Origin: Falsiroseomonas sp051433195
GTDB lineage: Bacteria > Pseudomonadota > Alphaproteobacteria > Acetobacterales > Acetobacteraceae
Assembly (NCBI RefSeq): GCF_051433195.1
Contig: NZ_JBHMFT010000002.1
Coordinates: forward strand, 310,001-374,000
DNA length: 64,000 nucleotides
Direction of reading: 5' to 3'
In this document: positions 59,095 to 64,000 of the stretch, one piece after another
Layout: each line of letters opens with the position of its first letter
Numbering within the stretch: the stretch's first letter is position 1
The notes under the pieces: generated by a model
The model's database searches: none
Seen by the model: the letters and a program-made list of their open reading frames with translations, nothing else
What the model was told of the DNA's origin: nothing
Position numbers and translations under genes: made by a program

Positions 59095-61325
59095 ATGTGC
59101 CGCTCCCCCAGCCGGACTACCTTGCCCGGCTGAACCCGGAGCAGCGCCAGGCGGTGGAGACGCTGGAGGGGCCGCTGCTGGTCCTCGCCGGCGCCGGCAC
59201 CGGCAAGACCAGCGTGCTGACCACCCGCTTCGCCCACCTGCTGATGACCGGCCGCGCCAAGCCCTGGCAGGTGCTGGCGGTGACCTTCACCAACAAGGCG
59301 GCGCGGGAGATGCGGGAACGCGTCGCCGCCATCCTCGGCCAGCCGGCGGAGGGGCTCTGGCTCGGCACCTTCCATGCGCTGTGCGCCCGCATGCTGCGCC
59401 GGCACGCGGAGGTGGTCGGGCTGAAATCCAACTTCACCATCCTCGACGCGGATGACCAGCTCCGCCTGCTGAAGCAGATCATGGAGGCCGCCGGCGGCAT
59501 CGACACCAAGCGATGGCCGGCGCCGGGGCTGATGGCGGTGATCCAGCGCTGGAAGGATCGCGGCCTGACGCCGCCGCGCATCACGCCCTCCGAGGATTCG
59601 GACTACGCCAACAATCGCGCGCGCAGCCTGTACGAGGCCTACCAGCGCCGCCTCGTGGAACTGAACGCCGCCGATTTTGGCGACCTGCTGATGCACGTCA
59701 CGGAAATCCTGCGCACCCGGCCGGACATCCTGGCGGACTACCACCGCAGCTTCCGCTACATCCTGGTCGACGAATACCAGGACACCAACACGGTGCAGTA
59801 CCTGTGGCTGCGGCTGCTGGCGCAGCGGGAAGACCCGGCGCAACGGAACATCTGCTGCGTCGGCGACGATGACCAGTCGATCTATTCCTGGCGCGGCGCC
59901 GAGATCGAGAACATTTTACGATTTGAGAAGGACTTTCCGGGCGCCCGCACCGTTCGCCTGGAATCCAACTACCGTTCGACGAAACCCATCCTTGCCGCCG
60001 CCGCCGGCCTGATCGCGAAGAACGCCGGCCGCCTCGGCAAGACGCTGCGCGCCGGCCGCAAGGACGCGGAGGGCGAGAAGGTCCGCGTCGTCTCGCTGTG
60101 GGACAGCGAGGAGGAGGCGCGCATGGTGGGGGAGCGCATCGAGGCCGCGCGGCGATCCGGACACCCGCTGTCCGAATTCGCCATCCTGGTGCGCGCCGGC
60201 TTCCAGACCCGCAGCTTCGAGGAACGCCTCATCACCCTCGGCCTGCCCTACCGCGTCGTCGGCGGCCTGAAATTCTACGAGCGCGCGGAAATCCGCGACG
60301 CCATGGCCTATCTCCGCATCCTGCACCAGCCGGCCGACGACCTCGCCTTCGAGCGTATCGTCAACACGCCGAAGCGCGGCCTCGGCGACCAGGGCCTGCG
60401 CGCGCTGCACATGGCCGCCCGCGCCGAACAGGTGCCGCTGGCCCTCGCCGCGGAGCGTATCGCGGAGACCGAGACGCTGAAGCCGAAGCCGCGCGGTGCG
60501 CTGCGCGAGTTGATGCGTGGCTTCGTGCGCTGGCGCGGCATCAACGAGAAGGAAGGCCACGTCGTCGCCGCCGCGACGCTGCTGGAGGAATCCGGCTACG
60601 TCGAGATGTGGAAGCAGGATCGCAGCCCGGAGGCGCCGGGGCGGCTCGAGAACCTGAAGGAACTGCTGCGCGCGCTGGGCGACTACCAGACGCTGGCCGG
60701 CTTCCTCGACCACGTCGCGCTGGTGATGGAGACGGATGAGAACGCGGAGGCCGAGCGCGTCCAGCTGATGACGTTGCACGCCGCCAAGGGCCTCGAATTC
60801 GACACGGTGTTCCTGCCCGGCTGGGAGGAGGGGCTGTTCCCCTCGCAGCGCAGCCTGGACGAGGGCGGCGACAAGGCGCTGGAGGAGGAGCGCCGGCTGG
60901 CCTACGTCGGCATCACCCGCGCGCGCCGGGCCGCCATCATCAGCCACGCCGCCAACCGACGCATCTACGGCAACTGGACCTCCTCCCTGCCGTCCCGCTT
61001 CCTCGACGAATTGCCGGAGGAGGCGGTGCTGCGCGAAGGACAGGCCGCGATCCGCGCCAACCGCATGGCCGACGCGCCCAGCGTTTTTCTCGGACAGCAG
61101 GGCCTGATGGCGCGCCGCCCGCGGATGCTGGAAGCCAATCCCTGGGACGTGCGCGAACGCCCGGCGCGCGAGAGCGCCATGGCGATCGGCGACCGCGTCT
61201 TCCACCAGAAATTCGGCACCGGCACGATCACCGACATCGAGGAAGACCGCCTCGACATCACCTTCGACCATGCGGGGGAAAAGCGCGTGCTGGACCGCTT
61301 CGTGCAGAAGGCCGGCGAGGGCTGA
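59091..61325 (+). CDS. UvrD/PcrA-type ATP-dependent DNA helicase
   Basis: 744-residue SF1A helicase that translocates 3' to 5' on DNA. Motif Ia/I region AGAGTGKT (residues 33-40), VTFTNKAAREM, LGTFHALCARML, motif II VDEYQDTN near 225, motif III GDDDQSIYSWRGA near 262, LESNYRST near 287, LMTLHAAKGLEFD near 562 and VGITRARR near 606 are in order. The carboxy tail FGTGTITDIEEDRLDITFDHAGEK (in parts) is the PcrA/UvrD tudor-like module. Function in excision and mismatch repair or recombination control is inferred from the family. Confidence 0.93.
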   Translation: MNVPLPQPDYLARLNPEQRQAVETLEGPLLVLAGAGTGKTSVLTTRFAHLLMTGRAKPWQVLAVTFTNKAAREMRERVAAILGQPAEGLWLGTFHALCARMLRRHAEVVGLKSNFTILDADDQLRLLKQIMEAAGGIDTKRWPAPGLMAVIQRWKDRGLTPPRITPSEDSDYANNRARSLYEAYQRRLVELNAADFGDLLMHVTEILRTRPDILADYHRSFRYILVDEYQDTNTVQYLWLRLLAQREDPAQRNICCVGDDDQSIYSWRGAEIENILRFEKDFPGARTVRLESNYRSTKPILAAAAGLIAKNAGRLGKTLRAGRKDAEGEKVRVVSLWDSEEEARMVGERIEAARRSGHPLSEFAILVRAGFQTRSFEERLITLGLPYRVVGGLKFYERAEIRDAMAYLRILHQPADDLAFERIVNTPKRGLGDQGLRALHMAARAEQVPLALAAERIAETETLKPKPRGALRELMRGFVRWRGINEKEGHVVAAATLLEESGYVEMWKQDRSPEAPGRLENLKELLRALGDYQTLAGFLDHVALVMETDENAEAERVQLMTLHAAKGLEFDTVFLPGWEEGLFPSQRSLDEGGDKALEEERRLAYVGITRARRAAIISHAANRRIYGNWTSSLPSRFLDELPEEAVLREGQAAIRANRMADAPSVFLGQQGLMARRPRMLEANPWDVRERPARESAMAIGDRVFHQKFGTGTITDIEEDRLDITFDHAGEKRVLDRFVQKAGEG

Positions 61326-61409
61326 AGGCCGGACCTTCCCTGCCGAGACGGCTGGCCGTGCCGCGCCGGACCTGCCACATGCACCGACCTGAGACCGAAG
61401 GCCCCGCCC

Positions 61410-62354
61410 ATGCCGCGTGACACCTATGCCCAGCGCCAGGCGCGGCGGGCCGACCCGCTGGAGACCATCTGGCTCGACGCCCTGCCGGAGGAGGCGGTGC
61501 CGGCCTTCGAGGCGGCGCTGCAACGCGTCTGCCCCTCCGTCGCGATCTTCCGGGACGAGGCGACGGACACCTGGCGGGTGGAAGGCGTGCGGCCCTGCGG
61601 CCAGGGTGACGAGGAACTGGCCGGCGCGCTGGCCATCGCCGCCCTGGTCTCCGGCATCGCACCGCCCGAATTGCAGGCGGCGCCGGTGGAATCCGATGGC
61701 TGGCTGGCCCGCACGGTGGAGGCCTTCGGCGAACAGGAAATCGGCGCCGGCTTCCTGGTGCGCCCGACCCATGTGCCGGACCGCCGCGAATACGGCCGCA
61801 TGGTGCTGAAGCTGGATGCTGGCATCGCCTTCGGCTCCGGCGAGCATGGCTCCACGCGCGGCTGCCTGCTGGCCTTCCACCGCGTGGCGCAGGACCGCCG
61901 GCCGTTGCGCCGGGTGCTGGACCTCGGCACCGGGTCGGGCATCCTGGCCATGGCCGCGGCCAAGCGGCTGCACCGCCCGGTGCTGGCGACGGACATCGAG
62001 CCCTGGAGCGTCCGCGTCGCCGCCGACAATGCGAAGATGAACGGCGTCGGCCGGCTGTTCCGGGCGCGGCTGGCGGATGGCTGGCGCGACCGGCATGTGA
62101 GGGCCGGGCGGCCCTACGACCTGGTCTTCGCCAACATCCTGGCCCGGCCCTTGTGCGCCATGGCGCGCGACCTGGCGGTCGGGCTGGCGCCCGGCGGCAC
62201 GGCGATCCTGGCCGGGCTGCTGGGCACCCAGGTCCGGATGGTGCTGGCGGCGCATCGCCGGCACGGCCTGGTGCTGGAACGCCGCCTGCCGCAGGGCGCC
62301 TGGGCGACGTTGGTGCTGCGGCGACGGAATGATGCCGGCGCCCGAAAAGACTGA
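61410..62354 (+). CDS. prmA: Ribosomal protein L11 methyltransferase
   Basis: 314-residue SAM-dependent methyltransferase that trimethylates lysines of L11. The variable amino domain (residues 1-115) is followed by KLDAGIAFGSGEHGSTRGCLLA (in parts), motif I VLDLGTGSGILAMAAAK near 170, ATDIEPWSVRVAADNAKMNG (in parts) and FANILARPLCAMA near 240, with the conserved NPP-like NIL motif. It starts 84 bases after the helicase. Confidence 0.9.
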   Translation: MPRDTYAQRQARRADPLETIWLDALPEEAVPAFEAALQRVCPSVAIFRDEATDTWRVEGVRPCGQGDEELAGALAIAALVSGIAPPELQAAPVESDGWLARTVEAFGEQEIGAGFLVRPTHVPDRREYGRMVLKLDAGIAFGSGEHGSTRGCLLAFHRVAQDRRPLRRVLDLGTGSGILAMAAAKRLHRPVLATDIEPWSVRVAADNAKMNGVGRLFRARLADGWRDRHVRAGRPYDLVFANILARPLCAMARDLAVGLAPGGTAILAGLLGTQVRMVLAAHRRHGLVLERRLPQGAWATLVLRRRNDAGARKD

Positions 62355-62535
62355 CCTGCGGCTGCTGAAAGCACCCGGAGGCCGCGCCTGGCGCATGAGA
62401 GCATGAACAGCCTGCCAACGGTCGATGAACCGGGCGTTTGGTGTGGCTGCCGGTCGCCTCAACCCGGCTGTCAGATTCTCTTACATGCGATGACGGCGAC
62501 TTGAATCGTCCCTTGAAACTGTTCGGTTTTCGAAG

Positions 62536-62551
62536 TGGCATTGATTTTGCC
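62536..62551 (+). promoter_or_regulatory. Sigma-54 (-24/-12) type promoter of the PEP-CTERM gene
   Basis: TGGCATTGATTTTGCC has the GG and GC dinucleotides at the exact 12-base register of the sigma-54 consensus TGGCACG-N4-TTGC. The expected start point is about 48 bases upstream of the gene's ATG, behind a good ribosome site (AGGAGG at 62597-62602). A sigma-70 alternative (TTGAAA near 62512) is weaker. Confidence 0.55.
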
Positions 62552-62609
62552 AACTCTCGTGGCGGGAGCGTTATTGATCCCGGACCGTCGGAACCCAGGA
62601 GGATTGGAC

Positions 62610-63290
62610 ATGTCGTTCAGGACAAAGCTCGCCGTCGCGGGCATGATCTCGTGCATTGCCGTGTCAGCGCACGCGGCGCCAATTACCTATCTGGCGGCCG
62701 ACGACGGTGTCAGTTCGCTGGCTCAGATGGTGAACTCGACCGCAGCCAACGCAAGCTTCCTGGCTGCCGCCGGCAACTTGAACACCGTCGATTTCGAATC
62801 GGCCCTACCCGCCAATCTGACCATCACGGGTGGCACCACGACAAACAATTCGGGGTGCGGCGCCCTGTGCGGGTTCAACACCACGCCGGGCGGCGGATTT
62901 TTCCGCAACGTGTCCGGCGGCTCGGTGACCTTCAGCTTCACCACCCTGGTCGATGCGTTCGGGTTCTACGTCAATGGGCTCCAGACGAATCTCGTCCCCC
63001 AGCAGACCATCGTCTACCAGGACGGCTCGTCGGTGACCCAGACGATCAATTTCCCCTCGGCGATCAACGGGGGCGGGGCGTTCGTCGGCTTCATCGACTT
63101 CGGACAGCTGATTTCCAGTGTGACGTTCAACGCGACGAATGACATCCTTGGATTTGACGACCTGCGCTTCGGCCGGTCGGCAACCAACCCCGGCGATCCG
63201 ACGCCGGTTCCGGAACCCGCCTCGCTTGCACTCTTCGGCCTCGGCCTGTTCGGCCTCGCGGCCGCGCGCCGGCGCAAGCGGCTCGCGTAG
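62610..63290 (+). CDS. PEP-CTERM sorting domain protein
   Basis: 226-residue secreted protein. The signal peptide (residues 1-23, ending SAHA) leads to a Gly/Thr/Asn-rich beta-sandwich-like body with one Cys pair (near residues 90-94, SGCGALCGFN). The tail is a textbook PEP-CTERM signal: VPEPASLALFGLG, then a hydrophobic run and RRRKRLA. Exosortase cleaves such tails during export and attachment at the cell surface. No exosortase gene is in this window. The base composition is visibly less GC-rich than neighbouring genes, consistent with transfer or unusual selection. Confidence 0.88.
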   Translation: MSFRTKLAVAGMISCIAVSAHAAPITYLAADDGVSSLAQMVNSTAANASFLAAAGNLNTVDFESALPANLTITGGTTTNNSGCGALCGFNTTPGGGFFRNVSGGSVTFSFTTLVDAFGFYVNGLQTNLVPQQTIVYQDGSSVTQTINFPSAINGGGAFVGFIDFGQLISSVTFNATNDILGFDDLRFGRSATNPGDPTPVPEPASLALFGLGLFGLAAARRRKRLA

Positions 63291-63379
63291 GTCTGATCGC
63301 GGCTGCCGCCGGGCGGGGCCCTCGACACGTGCAACGGCGTTCGGCCCGCGGTCGTCGGGCCGGCGCCTGCCTCACGAAC

Positions 63380-63424
63380 CTAGGGCCGTTTCACCTGCGC
63401 CATGCACAGGTGAAACGGCCCTAG
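63380..63424. repeat. Perfect 18-bp inverted repeat flanked by CTAG (MITE- or IS-end-like)
   Basis: CTAGGGCCGTTTCACCTG and its exact reverse complement CAGGTGAAACGGCCCTAG surround a 9-base centre. The CTAG at both outer ends resembles the four-base target duplication of the IS5 subgroup, although CTAG is itself palindromic. It could be back-to-back ends of a lost insertion sequence, a very small MITE, or an efficient hairpin. Confidence 0.6.
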
Positions 63425-63437
63425 CTGTTGATTTGGC

Positions 63438-63481
63438 GCATTTTCCGAGCCGTCAGGCGTATCCGCCTGACTTGAAAATGC
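63438..63481. repeat. Two-part nested hairpin
   Basis: Outer arms GCATTTTC (63438-63445) and GAAAATGC (63474-63481) enclose inner arms GTCAGGCG (63452-63459) and CGCCTGAC (63464-63471) with a TATC loop. It starts 13 bases after the large perfect palindrome. Confidence 0.55.
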
Positions 63482-63494
63482 TCGAGCGTCCGCT

Positions 63495-63518
63495 GGGACG
63501 GGGCTCGAACCCCGTCCC
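63495..63518 (-). terminator. Hairpin after the aldolase gene
   Basis: GGGACGGGG and CCCCGTCCC, 9 perfect pairs around a 6-base loop, lie 10 bases beyond the stop of the leftward aldolase gene. There is no T tract. The loop sequence TTCGAG on the minus strand superficially resembles a tRNA T-arm, but no cloverleaf forms. Confidence 0.45.
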
Positions 63519-63528
63519 CTCGGGAAAC

Positions 63529-64000
63529 TCAGCCCCTGGCGATGGCGACCTGGGCCTTCGCCGCCGTCAGCATCAACCCGCTGTCGTTCATGATGGTCGC
63601 CAGGTTGAAGCCGCGCTCGAACATCTGCTTGGTGTAGGCGCCGGTCATGGTGTGGATGCCGACCTTCACGCCCGCCGCCTGGGCGGTGTTGCGGATGCGG
63701 TCCAGCACGGCCAGGAACTCCGGCTCCTGCCGGTCCTGCAGCGGCGCCATGCCGAGCGACAGGCTGAGGTCGGACGGGCCGATATAGATCGCGTCCACGC
63801 CGGGCACCGCGACGATGGCTTCCAGATTGTCGAGCGCCGTCTTGGTCTCGATCATCGGGATGACCAGGATGTCGTCATTCGCCGCGTTGGTGTCGGCGGC
63901 GGCGCCGTAGATGCCGGACCGGATCGGGCCGAAGCTGCGCGTGCCCTTCGGCGGGTAGCGGCAGTAGGACACCAGGGCGCGGGCCTCGGATTCGGTGTTC
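63529..64000 (-). CDS. HpcH/HpaI family aldolase, C-terminal part (5' end outside window)
   Basis: The visible 156 residues are the carboxy-terminal half of a class II pyruvate aldolase of the HpcH/HpaI type (usually about 255 residues), which cleaves 4-hydroxy-2-oxo acids to pyruvate and an aldehyde. SYCRYPPKGTRSFGP, VIPMIETKTALDNLEAI with the metal-binding Glu, GVDAIYIGPSDLSLSLG and the closing GIHTMTGAY pattern are standard. The gene extends beyond base 64000. Whether it serves the PDC-type pathway is not known. Confidence 0.87.
   Translation of the reverse strand, partial: NTESEARALVSYCRYPPKGTRSFGPIRSGIYGAAADTNAANDDILVIPMIETKTALDNLEAIVAVPGVDAIYIGPSDLSLSLGMAPLQDRQEPEFLAVLDRIRNTAQAAGVKVGIHTMTGAYTKQMFERGFNLATIMNDSGLMLTAAKAQVAIARG

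Noticed and set aside
59916..62462. 848-codon minus-strand frame opposite uvrD and prmA
   Set aside because: Covers two well-supported genes in antisense; no recognisable domain, typical of GC-rich third-position bias.
63480..63530. tRNA gene or tRNA remnant
   Set aside because: The GGGGTTCGAGCCCC segment looks like a T-arm, but it is a longer 9-bp hairpin with a 6-base loop and no cloverleaf or CCA end is present.
1..64000. CRISPR array, prophage or toxin-antitoxin locus
   Set aside because: No regularly spaced direct repeats, phage structural or integrase genes, or recognisable toxin-antitoxin pairs were seen.

Overview
The window is very GC-rich (about 70% by eye), densely coded DNA of an alphaproteobacterium, most likely from the Acetobacteraceae (Roseomonas or a close relative). 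The evidence is a GcrA-type cell-cycle regulator with a GANTC site upstream, an aa3 oxidase operon in the alphaproteobacterial order, a Rhodobacter-type PmtA, an HWE sensor kinase, and four Bug/TctC-type solute receptors. No rRNA, tRNA, CRISPR array, prophage or complete insertion sequence was recognised.

Left part (1-26361), mostly housekeeping. A manganese catalase (cut by the window edge) converges on an Alx/TerC manganese exporter. TatA and an orphan TRAP-fusion permease follow. Next come mtnB-mtnD-mtnC of methionine salvage, CorA, a secreted HExxH protein, a formamidase-like hydrolase, GcrA, a DMT exporter and PmtA. The cytochrome c oxidase operon (coxB-ctaD-ctaB-coxF-ctaG-coxC-DUF983-surf1) runs into an M32 carboxypeptidase. 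On the other strand lie a c-type cytochrome, a Vgb-like propeller protein and an HWE histidine kinase. A cobalamin-dependent ribonucleotide reductase reads away from the kinase behind a structured leader.

Middle part (26366-50423), accessory catabolism. One unit has IclR, a CMD-family protein, an amidohydrolase and a TTT receptor. A second has a hydantoinase/oxoprolinase pair with a MaoC hydratase. A third is controlled by LysR and carries a GalB-like 4-oxalomesaconate hydratase, a FAS1/HTD2-type hydratase, a class III CoA-transferase, two TTT receptors and a LigI-like pyrone-dicarboxylate lactonase. This reads as uptake and breakdown of a polycarboxylate derived from aromatic compounds. A fourth combines a TTT receptor, an enolase-superfamily dehydratase and a DMT permease. 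A deaminase-type amidohydrolase and a peptide-type ABC receptor follow. All four TTT receptors lack TctA/TctB membrane partners here.

Right part (50555-64000), mixed. It holds SIMPL, DUF3052-like and GntR/UTRA proteins, an mlaA-mlaC pair linked to a hydroxyisobutyryl-CoA hydrolase, metF, a methyltransferase, a BASS transporter, a secreted pentapeptide-repeat protein overlapping a UvrD/PcrA helicase, and prmA. A PEP-CTERM protein gene with a sigma-54-like promoter is followed by a run of perfect inverted repeats and a partial HpcH/HpaI aldolase. A family of GC-rich palindromic repeats is scattered between genes throughout, and one copy appears to supply the ribosome binding site and start codon of a cytochrome c gene.
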